Shown here: one piece after another, positions 8,350 through 16,717 of the stretch
How the letters are laid out: each line of letters opens with the position of its first letter
Position numbering within the stretch: position 1 is the stretch's first letter
Source: JAAUUE01 sp943370025
Lineage (GTDB): Bacteria > Cyanobacteriota > Cyanobacteriia > Cyanobacteriales > JAAUUE01
Assembly: GCA_943370025.1 (NCBI GenBank)
Contig: CALRPI020000007.1
Location: 1 to 64,000 of the forward strand
Direction: 5' to 3'
Length of the DNA: 64,000 nucleotides
The notes under the pieces: model-generated
Seen by the model: the letters and a program-made list of their open reading frames with translations, nothing else
The model's database searches: none
What the model was told of the DNA's origin: nothing
Program-made: the position numbers and the translations under genes

Positions 8350-8766
8350 CTAAAAAGATTGCCCTGTTTTTTGAGAGATAAAATTCATGATTTTTTGGTA
8401 GCTCTCTGGATCACCTTGGGGAGTAATGATGATCGGTACAGAGCTTTCTGGGAGCCAGAAGGTCAACTTGCCGTTGGGAGATTGACAAAAAGTGCTGATG
8501 CGATCGAGGTCTATCAGGTATTCATTGCGATCGTAAGAAATCTTTAGCCAGTTGCCCATAGAAAGGTTTAAGTTGATTTCCGCTATGTAATCCCAAATTC
8601 TCTGATAACTATTCGGGTCACTTTGACGACTGATAATCACCGGACTTGAGCTATTGGGTAGCCAAAAAGTAATCTTCTTATCAGCATTGTAGCTAAAAGC
8701 TCCTAGACTTTCTAAATCTACCAAATATTCATTCCGCTCATAGTTAACCTTAGCCCAATAAACCAC
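8350..8766 (-). CDS. Small protein made of two tandem copies of a domain of about 65 residues
   Basis: I do not recognise the family. The 138-residue sequence is an internal duplication. Copy 1 (about 4-66) contains VNYERNEYLVDLESL, ITFWLPNSSSPVIIS and DPNSYQRIWDYI. Copy 2 (about 73-135) contains ISYDRNEYLIDLDRI, LTFWLPESSVPIIIT and DPESYQKIMNFI. Each copy therefore has the order (Y/R)NEYL-x-DL, FWLP-(N/E)SS, and a D-P-x-SYQ-(R/K)I-x-x-(Y/F)I helix. There is no signal peptide or membrane segment, so it is probably cytoplasmic. It is monocistronic and convergent with the fasciclin gene. Confidence 0.8.
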   Translation of the reverse strand: MVYWAKVNYERNEYLVDLESLGAFSYNADKKITFWLPNSSSPVIISRQSDPNSYQRIWDYIAEINLNLSMGNWLKISYDRNEYLIDLDRISTFCQSPNGKLTFWLPESSVPIIITPQGDPESYQKIMNFISQKTGQSF

Positions 8767-8797
8767 AAACTAATTCCTCCCAGCTTATTGTTTCTAG

Positions 8798-8835
8798 TAA
8801 ATGATTGCACTCGCCTGCGGCAAGTACAATCATTT
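8798..8835. other. Hairpin between pyrG and the duplicated-domain gene
   Basis: An inverted repeat, AAATGATTG ... CAATCATTT, encloses cactcgcctgcggcaagta. It lies 15 bases downstream of the pyrG stop on the minus strand and about 30 bases upstream of the next minus-strand start. It could end pyrG transcription, but no T-run is attached. Confidence 0.45.
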
Positions 8836-8849
8836 ACGCTCGGATAGCT

Positions 8850-10544
8850 TTACGACACTTCTACAGGAAGATTTTCTTGACTGTGATAAATGCTCTGGTG
8901 TCCATCTTGAATCGGGGTCACCCCCAGCAATGGCGCCGCTAGATGGGAAAAATTCTCCCAAGAGGCTTTGACAAAACCTTGAAACAGAGGATGGGAAGTG
9001 CTAGGACGGGAGCTAAACTCTGGATGGAATTGACTAGCCACAAAGAAAGGGTGATCGGGCAATTCAATCATTTCCACCAATCTGCCATCCGGGGAAGTAC
9101 CGCTAATGACATAACCACTTTCTAGGAACAAATTCCGGTAAGCATTATTAAACTCATAGCGATGGCGATGGCGCTCATAGACGACTTCTGCTTGGTATAA
9201 GTTCGCTGTCAGAGTATTGGGGGTAAGGCGGCAGGGATATAATCCGAGACGCATGGTTCCCCCTAGGTCTACCACGTCTTGCTGTTCCGGTAGGAGGTTA
9301 ATGACTGGGTTGGTTGCTTCTGGGTCAAATTCAGAACTATTGGCATTTTCTAAATTAACCACGTGCCGTGCCCATTCAATCACGGCACACTGCATCCCCA
9401 AGCACAAACCAAGGAAGGGAATTTTTTGTTCTCTGGCGTATTTGATGGCGGAGATTTTGCCATCGATGCCACGAATGCCAAAACCACCGGGAATAATAAT
9501 CCCATGAATATCCTGTAGGTAGGCGGCGGCTCCTTTGATTTCAATATCTTCAGAGTTGATCCAACGGATATTTACTTGGATATCTTGGGCGATCGCGGCA
9601 TGGCGGACAGCCTCCACCACCGAGAGGTAGGCATCATTGAGACGGACGTATTTACCAACGATCGCAATTTCGATAGTTTCTCTGGGGGTGTAGAGGCGTT
9701 GGACAAGGGTTTGCCATTGGGTCAAGTTGGGAACCCGTTGTTCCATGTGCAGCAAATCTAGGACTTGGTGTGCCAAGCCTTCCTGTTCCATAATTAAGGG
9801 GACTTCGTAGATACTGGCAGCATCCTGAGCAGTAATCACACTCTCTACTGGAACATCACAAAATTCGGAAAGTTTTTCCTTCAGACCTTGGGGAATGGGG
9901 CGATCGCTCCGACAAACCAAAATATCTGGCTGAATGCCAATCGATCGTAGTTCCTTCACCGAATGTTGAGTGGGCTTGGTTTTCATCTCCCCCGCCGCCG
10001 GAATCCAAGGAATCAGCGTCACATGGAGATAGACGACATTTTTTCTGCCCACATCTTTGCGAAACTGGCGAATCGCTTCCAAAATTGGTAGAGATTCAAT
10101 ATCCCCCACAGTGCCTCCCACTTCGATCAGCACCACATCAGGATGGGTATTTCTGGCAACCCGATGGATCCGCTCTTTAACCTCGTTGGTAATGTGGGGA
10201 ATAACTTGCACCGTGCCCCCGTGGTAGTCGCCTCGGCGTTCTTTGTTTAAGACAGCCTGATAGACAGAACCAATGGTGACACTATTGAGGCGAGACATGG
10301 CGGTATCGGTGAAGCGCTCGTAATGCCCCAAGTCTAAGTCGGTTTCTGCACCATCGGCGGTGACAAATACTTCCCCATGCTGAAAGGGACTCATGGTTCC
10401 GGGGTCTACGTTGATGTAGGGATCAAACTTGAGAATAGATACGGAGTAGTCCCGTGATTTGAGTAATCTTCCTAGGCTGGCAGCAACAATCCCTTTGCCA
10501 ATGCTGGATACTACGCCACCGGTTACAAATACAAACTTAGTCAT
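8850..10544 (-). CDS. pyrG: CTP synthase
   Basis: PyrG converts UTP to CTP with ATP and glutamine, the last step of de novo pyrimidine nucleotide synthesis. The 564 residues comprise an amidoligase domain and a class I glutamine amidotransferase domain. The first opens with FVTGGVVSSIGKGIVAASLG and contains KFDPYINVDPGTMSPFQHGE. The second has an oxyanion PGGFG at about 352-356, nucleophile Cys381 in GLCLGMQ, and SQFHPEF with the catalytic His/Glu near 515. Length and motifs are normal. The downstream tail (VTPIQDGHQSIYHSQ) is a short species-specific extension. It appears monocistronic, with about 560 bases of repeat-rich DNA upstream. Confidence 0.97.
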   Translation of the reverse strand: MTKFVFVTGGVVSSIGKGIVAASLGRLLKSRDYSVSILKFDPYINVDPGTMSPFQHGEVFVTADGAETDLDLGHYERFTDTAMSRLNSVTIGSVYQAVLNKERRGDYHGGTVQVIPHITNEVKERIHRVARNTHPDVVLIEVGGTVGDIESLPILEAIRQFRKDVGRKNVVYLHVTLIPWIPAAGEMKTKPTQHSVKELRSIGIQPDILVCRSDRPIPQGLKEKLSEFCDVPVESVITAQDAASIYEVPLIMEQEGLAHQVLDLLHMEQRVPNLTQWQTLVQRLYTPRETIEIAIVGKYVRLNDAYLSVVEAVRHAAIAQDIQVNIRWINSEDIEIKGAAAYLQDIHGIIIPGGFGIRGIDGKISAIKYAREQKIPFLGLCLGMQCAVIEWARHVVNLENANSSEFDPEATNPVINLLPEQQDVVDLGGTMRLGLYPCRLTPNTLTANLYQAEVVYERHRHRYEFNNAYRNLFLESGYVISGTSPDGRLVEMIELPDHPFFVASQFHPEFSSRPSTSHPLFQGFVKASWENFSHLAAPLLGVTPIQDGHQSIYHSQENLPVEVS

Positions 10545-11104
10545 AGCCCTTTCATCACCCTAAATTATTTCATTACCCTAGTTTAATTACGCCTTTTTCT
10601 AGCTACCATAATTAATGGCTCTGCGCCAGACATTTGCTATTATAGTCACCCTTTGGAGTTTATATGGCAGTCCTAAATCATTTGCTAACACTTGCCAAAT
10701 CAATCTGCTGCTGACAGATGGTTTCACCTGCCTTCGGTGAGTGGAACCATCAAGGACTGTCATAAATAACAATCTTCAATGAATTATTATGGGCTACGAC
10801 TCCGCCCAACCTCTAATTTAATGATGACAATTTAACGATCGCAATTTACCGCAGTTTGAGAGTGGGCTTCGACGACCCTCAGCCCACTCTCAAACCCAAC
10901 ATTGATAGGACTTTCAATATTTATTGTGTGTCTCATTTGAACCCAAAGCACTGTAACGACCGCTGAGGATGATCGAGGCATTTTTATATCGGATCGAGTC
11001 TAGAGACATATATCTAGAGCCGAGAGTCTTGTTTTTGTAGTGGCAGTTTGAGACACCAAAAACTATTGCAATATCTTATTGTTACTTTGTATGGCTAATT
11101 ATAT
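10545..11104. other. Repeat-rich gap without a gene
   Basis: No ORF of note lies here. From 10672 to about 10770 there is a decayed copy of the tcctaaat repeat family with a weak hairpin around cacctgccttcggtgag. At 10846-10956 lies a 107-bp element. The remaining 150 bases before the next gene contain near-palindromic AT-rich DNA (tatatctagagccgagag) and presumably the promoter of the gene at 11105. The pyrG promoter must lie in the first 100 bases. Confidence 0.6.
10846..10956. repeat. 107-bp MITE-like element, copy 2
   Basis: It has the same orientation as copy 1. The hairpin core here is cttcgacgaccctcag instead of tggctacagcca. The left end has one change (TTACCGCA) and the right end reads CACTGTAA. 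It lies about 150 bases upstream of the TPR/OGT gene. Confidence 0.8.
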
Positions 11105-12904
11105 ATGGATAATAAAACTTATCTAGAGAAAGGAAATCATTACTATCATCAACAGGAATATTTGTTGGCGCTACAATGTTATGAGCAAGTTGATCAAAGG
11201 GATAGCATATTTTATTACTATCTTGGGGATACTTATCAAAAACTAGGTAACTATGAGCTAGCGATCGCATCCTATCAAGAAGGGATAAACAACAACCCAG
11301 ATAGCGATTTTCTCTATTCAGAATTAATCTGGACTTTACATATTTGTGGATACACCGAAGAATCTAGATTAATCGCTCAGTATGCTCAGGTTTTATTCTC
11401 TCAGTCGGGGAAGTTACAGTGGGAGAGTGGATTACTACTGCCAGTGATTTATGAGTCAGTGGTAGAGATTGATTTTTATCGCGATCGCTTTACTAAAAAT
11501 CTAGATGATCTGATTAATCAAACTAAACTAATTACTCAAGAACAGATCGCCGCAGCTTATCATGGAGTTGCCACCTATACTAACTTTTATCTCCAATACC
11601 AAGGTAGAAATGATTTGGAACTACAGGTAAAGTATGGAAATTTCTTGTATCAAGTTATGGCTGCCAAATTTCCCCAGTGGGTTAAGCCATTAACTATCCT
11701 ACCCATCAACTACTCCTCTTTAGCTATCCCCTCTGGCATTACACCAACCGCATCATCTTTAACAATATCTAAACCAACCAGAAAAATAAAAATAGGCTAC
11801 GTTTCCCACTTTTTCAAGTGGCATACAGTGTTCCGAGTATTTCATGGATTTTTGGAACAAGCTAATCATCATACTTTCGATATCTACACTTACTATACAG
11901 AAACTATAGTTGATAGTTCCACAGAAAAGATAAAATCATTGAGTACCTGTTTTCGGCAAATTCCCCATGACTTATCTGCTCTCTGTCAACAAATAGTTGA
12001 GGATCAATTAGATATTTTAGTATTTCTAGATTTGAGCATGAGTCCAATTAGCAATCAAGCCGCTGCCTTGAGATTAGCTCCGATCCAGTGTCTGTTTTGG
12101 GGGCATCCTGTTACTTCGGGACTGCCAACGATCGACTACTATCTTTCCAGTGATTTACTAGAACCAAATAATGCCCAAACCCATTACCGAGAAAAATTAA
12201 TTAAACTACCAAATATTGGCATCTATTTCCCAACTCCAGAACCAATTAAGCTAGTTAAAACTAGGCGAGATTATGGACTAAAAGAGGGAGCGATCGCCTA
12301 TCTATCTTGTCAGTCTTTATTTAAGTATTTGCCCCAGTACGATTTTGTGTTTCCAGCCATTGCCCAACAGGTGACCAATGCTCAATTTATTTTTGTTGCA
12401 GCAGCTAGTTGTACCACACCTTTAGTCACCCAAAAATTCTGCCAGCGACTCCAGAGAGTTTTTGCTGAGTATGGATTAAATTATCAAGATTATTGTCTTT
12501 TGCTTCCCGGTCAAGTCTATGCAGATTTCCAGCAATTAAATCTCCTCGCTGATGTGTTTCTTGATAGTTTTGTTTGGTCTGGAGGGATGACTAGTTTAGA
12601 TGCAATTAATTGCTTGTTGCCGATCGTCACTTGTCCGGGAGAATTAATGCGGGGCAGACAGTCAGCGGGATTTTTACAAAGAATGGGTATCTCGGAAACT
12701 ATTGCGGCAGATCCAGAGGAATACATTCAAATTGTGGTTCAATTAGGATTAGATCAAAAATACCGACAAGAGATTGTTTGGCGGATGAGTGAACAAAGAT
12801 ATTTGCTCCACAATGACTACGCTTGTGTGGAGGCATTAGAAGATTTTTATCGGCAATCTATTTACAGCACTTTGCGTTCAAATGAGACACGCTATAAATA
12901 TTGA
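11105..12904 (+). CDS. TPR protein with O-GlcNAc-transferase-like glycosyltransferase domain
   Basis: The 599-residue protein starts with TPR-type helical repeats (about residues 1-110, e.g. YYLGDTYQKLGNYELAIASYQEG). A GT41-like region of the SPINDLY/OGT type then starts near 225 (IKIGYVSHFFKWHTVFRVFHGFL). The hallmark segments are ALRLAPIQCLFWGHPVTSGLPTID, TWS-like FVWSGGMTSLDAINCLLPIVT, and GRQSAGFLQRMG. Relatives transfer GlcNAc or other sugars to proteins from UDP-sugars; the acceptor here is unknown. The last 12 residues (STLRSNETRYKY) are encoded inside the 107-bp repeat that starts at 12862, so insertion of the repeat replaced or extended the original C-terminus. Confidence 0.85.
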   Translation: MDNKTYLEKGNHYYHQQEYLLALQCYEQVDQRDSIFYYYLGDTYQKLGNYELAIASYQEGINNNPDSDFLYSELIWTLHICGYTEESRLIAQYAQVLFSQSGKLQWESGLLLPVIYESVVEIDFYRDRFTKNLDDLINQTKLITQEQIAAAYHGVATYTNFYLQYQGRNDLELQVKYGNFLYQVMAAKFPQWVKPLTILPINYSSLAIPSGITPTASSLTISKPTRKIKIGYVSHFFKWHTVFRVFHGFLEQANHHTFDIYTYYTETIVDSSTEKIKSLSTCFRQIPHDLSALCQQIVEDQLDILVFLDLSMSPISNQAAALRLAPIQCLFWGHPVTSGLPTIDYYLSSDLLEPNNAQTHYREKLIKLPNIGIYFPTPEPIKLVKTRRDYGLKEGAIAYLSCQSLFKYLPQYDFVFPAIAQQVTNAQFIFVAAASCTTPLVTQKFCQRLQRVFAEYGLNYQDYCLLLPGQVYADFQQLNLLADVFLDSFVWSGGMTSLDAINCLLPIVTCPGELMRGRQSAGFLQRMGISETIAADPEEYIQIVVQLGLDQKYRQEIVWRMSEQRYLLHNDYACVEALEDFYRQSIYSTLRSNETRYKY

Positions 12905-12972
12905 AAGTCCTATCAATGTTGGGTTTGAGAGTGGGCTTCGACGACCCTCAGCCCACTCTCAAACTGCTGTAA
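12862..12972. repeat. 107-bp MITE-like element, copy 3, overlapping a gene end
   Basis: This copy is opposite in orientation to copies 1 and 2. It starts TTACAGCACTTTGCG and ends CTGCTGTAA, with the hairpin core cttcgacgaccctcag. Its first 43 bases are read through as the last codons and stop of the TPR/OGT gene. Its right end lies 7 bases from the stop of proS on the other strand. The hairpin is therefore positioned to act as a terminator for both convergent genes. Confidence 0.85.
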
Positions 12973-12979
12973 CTGGTAA

Positions 12980-14782
12980 TTAAATCGCTGCTTTAATCCA
13001 GTCTTGAATGGTGACAACTACTTCTCCGATCGCGATTTCTTGGGATTTCTTTGTAGCCCTGTCCACCACTTCAACTTTCCCCGCTGCCAGCGATCGCCCA
13101 GTGACGATCCGGTAGGGAATGCCAATCAGATCTGCATCTTTGAACTTGACTCCCGCCCGTTCGTCGCGATCGTCCCATAAAGTCTCCACCCCGGCTTGGT
13201 TGAGTTCGGTATAAAGTTGCTCTGCCACCTGCATTTGGTTGGCATCAGTGATGTTGGGGACACAGATGATCACTTGGTAGGGAGCGATCGCCACGGGCCA
13301 AATAATCCCATCCTTATCGTAGGATTGTTCCACTGTTGCCTGAGCCAAACGGGAAACCCCAACACCATAGCAACCCATGAATAGGGGCTTTTCTTCTCCC
13401 TGTTCGTTGGTAAATGTTGCCCCCATTGCTTGGGAATACTTGGTTCCCAGTTGGAAGATATGCCCGACTTCAATCCCCCGTGCGGTTTTTAGGAGTTGTT
13501 CCGGATTCTTCAGAGAGCGATCGCCCACCTTGGCTTTGCGGAGGTCTAATACTAATTCTGGCAAGGGGAATTGATCTCCCCAGTTTGCCCCAAAGACGTG
13601 ATAATCGGTTTCATTGGCTCCGGTGACAAAGCTGGTTAGGTCTACGGCAGTGCGATCGACCAACCGCAAAAATTGGGGATAGACTTGCTTCGATTTGGCA
13701 ATATAGCTATCAGCTAAATCGGGGGCAATGTAGCCCAAGGGTAGGGTTTTCGCTGCCCATTTTGACTGCATTTCGGCGTTGGGAACTTCCAAAGAAATCA
13801 CGGTTTTTCCGCCGTAGTTAGGTGCCAGATTCGTCAGGGCATTTTGCAGCTTAACTGGGTTCACATCCTGATCGCCCCGGATACTGACGAGGATTAATAC
13901 CGTCATGCCGTTGTCGTAGGTGACTTGATAGAGGACATTTTTCAGAATATTAGTCGAAGAGCATTTACCAATTTTGGCTAGCTTCTCGATGGTTTCCATC
14001 TTGGGGGTGTGGTGCTTGGCGTACTCAGTGAAGGGTGAAGGAACAACCTCGGCTGGTTGAGATCCGGCTTTTTCCAGGTTGGCGGCATAACTGCCATCTT
14101 CTGTGTATAGAATCTCATCTTCCCCCGCCTCCGCCAAGATCATAAATTCCTGAGAGCCGGAACCGCCGATCGCCCCAGAATCTGCCTCTACACCCCTAAA
14201 ATCCACCCCACAACGGCGGAGGATATTTTGGTAAGCTATCGCCATCTGATCGTAGGTTTCCTTGAGGCTAGCTTCATCAACATGAAAGGAGTAGGCATCT
14301 TTCATAATAAATTCCCGACCCCGCATCAGCCCAAACCGGGGACGAATCTCATCCCGGAACTTGGTTTGGATTTGGTATAAGGTAGTCGGCAACTGACGAT
14401 AGGAGAAGATCATCTCCTTGGCGATCGTGGTGATCACTTCTTCATGGGTGGGACCAAGGGCAACTTGCCGATCTTGGCGATCGGTGAAGGCGAACATGAT
14501 TCCCTCGGCTTGGGTGTAGGTATCCCACCTGCCGGATTCTTTCCAGAGTTCTGAAGGTTGCAGGGCAGGCAAGAGGCATTCTTGGGAGCCGATCGCATTC
14601 ATTTCTTGGCGGACAATTTCGGAGATTTTTTGCAACACGCGCCACATCAGGGGGAGATAGGCATAGACTCCACTGCCAATTCTGCGAATATAGCCCGATC
14701 GCAACAACAATTTATGGCTAGGAATCTCTGCCTCTGCTGGTTCTTCCCGCAGGGTGACAAAAAGCATTTGTGATAGGCGCAT
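12980..14782 (-). CDS. proS: Prolyl-tRNA synthetase, bacterial type
   Basis: ProS charges tRNA-Pro. At 600 residues it is the bacterial form with the editing (INS/YbaK-like) domain inserted between motifs 2 and 3, about residues 230-400. Class II motifs are present: motif 2 around TKFRDEIRPRFGLMRGREF, and motif 3 near LFMGCYGVGVSRL. An anticodon-binding domain follows at the C-terminus (about 480-590), with ETLWDDRDERAGVKFKDADLIG. The start MRLSQMLFVTLREEPAEAE is canonical. It is convergent with the TPR/OGT gene, with a repeat between them. No anomaly is seen. Confidence 0.96.
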   Translation of the reverse strand: MRLSQMLFVTLREEPAEAEIPSHKLLLRSGYIRRIGSGVYAYLPLMWRVLQKISEIVRQEMNAIGSQECLLPALQPSELWKESGRWDTYTQAEGIMFAFTDRQDRQVALGPTHEEVITTIAKEMIFSYRQLPTTLYQIQTKFRDEIRPRFGLMRGREFIMKDAYSFHVDEASLKETYDQMAIAYQNILRRCGVDFRGVEADSGAIGGSGSQEFMILAEAGEDEILYTEDGSYAANLEKAGSQPAEVVPSPFTEYAKHHTPKMETIEKLAKIGKCSSTNILKNVLYQVTYDNGMTVLILVSIRGDQDVNPVKLQNALTNLAPNYGGKTVISLEVPNAEMQSKWAAKTLPLGYIAPDLADSYIAKSKQVYPQFLRLVDRTAVDLTSFVTGANETDYHVFGANWGDQFPLPELVLDLRKAKVGDRSLKNPEQLLKTARGIEVGHIFQLGTKYSQAMGATFTNEQGEEKPLFMGCYGVGVSRLAQATVEQSYDKDGIIWPVAIAPYQVIICVPNITDANQMQVAEQLYTELNQAGVETLWDDRDERAGVKFKDADLIGIPYRIVTGRSLAAGKVEVVDRATKKSQEIAIGEVVVTIQDWIKAAI

Positions 14783-14924
14783 GGCTACAACTCTCTAATT
14801 GGAAACTAAGTTTAATTATCTCTAGACTATCAGATTTTCAGCCCTGTCCCTTCTAGGTGTGGCTTAGAATCAAAAATCCTCAGTAACAGATACAATTAGG
14901 TGATTAATAAGACTTGTAGGGAAA

Positions 14925-15113
14925 ATGCTAAAAGAATTTAATGTCATTATTGAAAAAGATACAGATGGTTACTTTGTCGCCTCAATACCTAGTCTGAAAG
15001 GCTGCCACACTCAAGCGAAGTCTCTGAATGTGTTGATGGAGCGTATCCAAGAAGCGGCAGATCTTTGTATAGAATTTGAAGAAGATCAAACTAATTCCTT
15101 GACTGCCAGTTAA
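14925..15113 (+). CDS. HicB-family antitoxin-like protein
   Basis: The 62-residue protein has the partial RNase-H-like fold of HicB: FNVIIEKDTDGYFVASIPSLKGCHTQAKSL, quoted from residue 5, then a short helix (VLMERIQEAADLCIE). In classical systems HicB neutralises the mRNA interferase HicA. No hicA-like ORF (a double-stranded-RNA-binding fold of about 60 residues) is present up- or downstream, so this is an orphan, which is common in cyanobacteria. There is no C-terminal DNA-binding domain. It is the first gene of the accessory island that runs to 18.6 kb. Confidence 0.8.
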   Translation: MLKEFNVIIEKDTDGYFVASIPSLKGCHTQAKSLNVLMERIQEAADLCIEFEEDQTNSLTAS

Positions 15114-15205
15114 CCAAAGAAGAACTAAGAAATTTACTATAATTCTAAATCTAGAGAGCTTAATAGCGAAAAACTTTTAACTCTAATTAAATTATTTATG
15201 CTGTT

Positions 15206-15589
15206 ATGAACGAAAACTCTATGAACGATATTTTGAAGACGAACTGGGAGAAAGTTACTGCTCTTACAGAGGATGGATTTGTCAGAGAAATTATTGCAAA
15301 AACTCGCCAAGGTCTACAAAAAATATATGGCGAACAGCTAGATCAAATTATTCTTTTTGGCTCCCAAGCTAGAGGAGATGCTCAACCTGATTCTGATATT
15401 GATATTTTAATTGTTCTCAATGGTTATTTTAACTACTCTCAAGAGAGCGATCGCATTAGTATTTTGATTGCCAATTTATGCCTAGAATATAGTGTTTTGA
15501 TTAGCTGCGCTTTTACTACTAGTGAAAAATTTCAGCACTATAATAATGCTTTCTTTCGCAATATCCGCCGAGAAGGATTGCTAGTATAG
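15206..15589 (+). CDS. MNT-type nucleotidyltransferase with a BrnA-like leader
   Basis: The core (about residues 26-127) is a minimal nucleotidyltransferase domain with the motif ILFGSQARGDAQPDSDIDILIVL. It contains GS-x-A-R-G and the D-x-D metal ligands. MNT proteins are known as antitoxins that AMPylate HEPN toxins, but no HEPN gene is adjacent. The first 25 residues are unusual: MNDILKTNWEKVTALTED matches the leader of the BrnA-like protein at 16499 (MDNISKTNWEKVDALTEE). The underlying DNA is nearly identical over about 35 bases. The gene therefore looks like a fusion of an antitoxin leader to an MNT domain. An alternative start at the internal ATG (15221) would keep the fusion. Confidence 0.82.
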   Translation: MNENSMNDILKTNWEKVTALTEDGFVREIIAKTRQGLQKIYGEQLDQIILFGSQARGDAQPDSDIDILIVLNGYFNYSQESDRISILIANLCLEYSVLISCAFTTSEKFQHYNNAFFRNIRREGLLV

Positions 15590-15619
15590 AGTATTAGATT
15601 CTAAACCTTGGATAAACTA

Positions 15620-15865
15620 ATGACCATAGTTACTCTAGAATTACCCGAAGAAGTTTTCTCAGCCCGTCGTCCAGAGGAGTTTGTGCAGGATATGCGCCAA
15701 GCTGCTGCTATCTATTGGTATCAAAAAGCCGCCATTTCCCAAGAGAAAGCTGCTCAAATTGCTGGGTTAAATCGCCGTGATTTCTTGGAAACCCTTGCCC
15801 GTGAGCAAGTTGATGTTTTTACCGTTGATTTTAATGACCTCCAGCGAGAGTTCGATCGTGGTTAA
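15620..15865 (+). CDS. UPF0175 family small protein, putative antitoxin
   Basis: The 81-residue protein from the ATG at 15620 has the UPF0175 pattern. This comprises an N-terminal strand TIVTLELPEEVFS, the R-R-P-EEF region, then a helix-turn-helix-like AAIYWYQKAAISQEKAAQIAGLNRRDFLETLA. The UPF0175 family is generally found just upstream of DUF3368 proteins, and that is the case here. The two genes overlap by 8 bases, implying coupled translation. Its proposed role is DNA-binding antitoxin. An upstream TTG at 15608 would add four residues but has no better ribosome-binding site. Confidence 0.85.
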   Translation: MTIVTLELPEEVFSARRPEEFVQDMRQAAAIYWYQKAAISQEKAAQIAGLNRRDFLETLAREQVDVFTVDFNDLQREFDRG

Positions 15866-16343
15866 AACTCCGGCTATCAATACATCCCCTCTGATTTTTT
15901 TAGCCAAGGGTGGCTTTTTGGAGCTATTGCAATTAGTCAGTCCAGAGATTATTGTCCCTAGGGCTGTAGCTAGGGAAATTCAGGCTTATGGGATAACTGA
16001 CACAACTGCTCAGGCTTTAGCTGCTACCGATTGGCTATTGGTTCGAGAAGTTCCCCCTGCTCCTGCTATCATTCAAAATCGGGATTTAGGGGCTGGGGAA
16101 TCGGCAGTTTTGACATGGGGCTACATTAATCCGGGAGCCGAGATAATTTTAGATGATTTAGCAGCTCGGCGGTGTGCTACTGATTTGGGGATTCCAGTCC
16201 GGGGAACTCTGGGCTTAGTGATCACGGCTAAACAACGGGGAAAGATTATCGCTGCCCGTCCGGTGTTAGAGCAGCTACGCCTATCTGGAATGTATCTATC
16301 CGATCGTGTTATTAATCGAGCATTAGCGTTAGTTGAGGAATAA
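15858..16343 (+). CDS. DUF3368 PIN-like protein, putative toxin
   Basis: The 161-residue protein from GTG 15858 reads VVKTPAINTSPLIFLAKGGFLEL. The conserved TSPLI-x-L-(A/S)-K-x-G is the DUF3368 hallmark, equivalent to the first acidic strand region of PIN nucleases. Further conserved elements are the Glu in ARE, the GAGESAVLTW motif, and ILDDLAARRCATDLGIPVRGTLG with paired Asp residues. PIN-like RNases are toxins in many systems; here RNase activity is inferred from fold similarity only. The GTG overlaps the end of the UPF0175 gene. The longer frame upstream (from 15777) overlaps that gene almost entirely and is rejected. Confidence 0.85.
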   Translation: MVKTPAINTSPLIFLAKGGFLELLQLVSPEIIVPRAVAREIQAYGITDTTAQALAATDWLLVREVPPAPAIIQNRDLGAGESAVLTWGYINPGAEIILDDLAARRCATDLGIPVRGTLGLVITAKQRGKIIAARPVLEQLRLSGMYLSDRVINRALALVEE

Positions 16344-16394
16344 AAGAAACACTCTTTATCACTTAATTCCTCAACAATATCATCATCTTCTCCT

Positions 16395-16493
16395 TTACTG
16401 CTCTGCTAGGTGCTGCTCTATAATTAGGACAGCATTTACTTGTTCTTCTAAATTATTGATGATGTCTCGATCGTATTTACTAATCCGTTTTTT
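16395..16493 (-). pseudogene. Possible remnant of a small gene
   Basis: On the minus strand a frame reads KKRISKYDRDIINNLEEQ and continues for about 15 further sensible residues to TAA at 16395-16397. The residues look coding (amphipathic, low-complexity free), but there is no start codon, because the frame runs into the start of the BrnA-like gene at 16499. It may be the 3' end of a truncated toxin-antitoxin or other small gene. I do not recognise a family and the segment is short, so chance cannot be excluded. Confidence 0.3.
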
Positions 16494-16498
16494 ATAAC

Positions 16499-16717
16499 AT
16501 GAATAAAAAATTTATGGATAATATCTCAAAGACGAACTGGGAGAAAGTTGATGCTCTTACAGAGGAGGAAATTGATACATCAGATATTCTCCCCTTGACT
16601 GAAGAGTTTTTAAGTAAATCTAAGTGGTGGAAACCTCGCATACTTTTCAATACTGCTAAAATAAATTTAGATATAATTGCTTATTATATAGAGGGAGTGA
16701 ACAATGAGTCAAAATAG
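16499..16717 (+). CDS. BrnA-like (ribbon-helix-helix type) orphan antitoxin
   Basis: The 72-residue protein opens MDNISKTNWEKVDALTEEE after a second start option, then has IDTSDILPLTEEFLSKSKWWKPR. The pattern of ALT-(D/E)-E-(D/E)-ID-x-SDI-x-PL-x-(D/E)-x-F followed by a basic segment is typical of BrnA-type antitoxins. The last 25 residues (ILFNTAKINLDIIAYYIEG...) would be the ribbon-helix-helix. No brnT toxin gene lies upstream, where BrnT normally sits. Instead there is the relic at 16395 and, 14 bases overlapping downstream, the KAP NTPase gene. The leader DNA is shared with the MNT gene at 15206. Confidence 0.6.
   Translation: MNKKFMDNISKTNWEKVDALTEEEIDTSDILPLTEEFLSKSKWWKPRILFNTAKINLDIIAYYIEGVNNESK

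Noticed and set aside
15777..15857. Longer DUF3368 frame starting inside the UPF0175 gene
   Set aside because: It overlaps the UPF0175 gene in another frame. GTG 15858 begins just before the conserved TSPLI motif.
16344..16498. A brnT toxin gene upstream of the BrnA-like gene
   Set aside because: No plus-strand ORF is present. The only coding-like signal is an antisense relic without a start.
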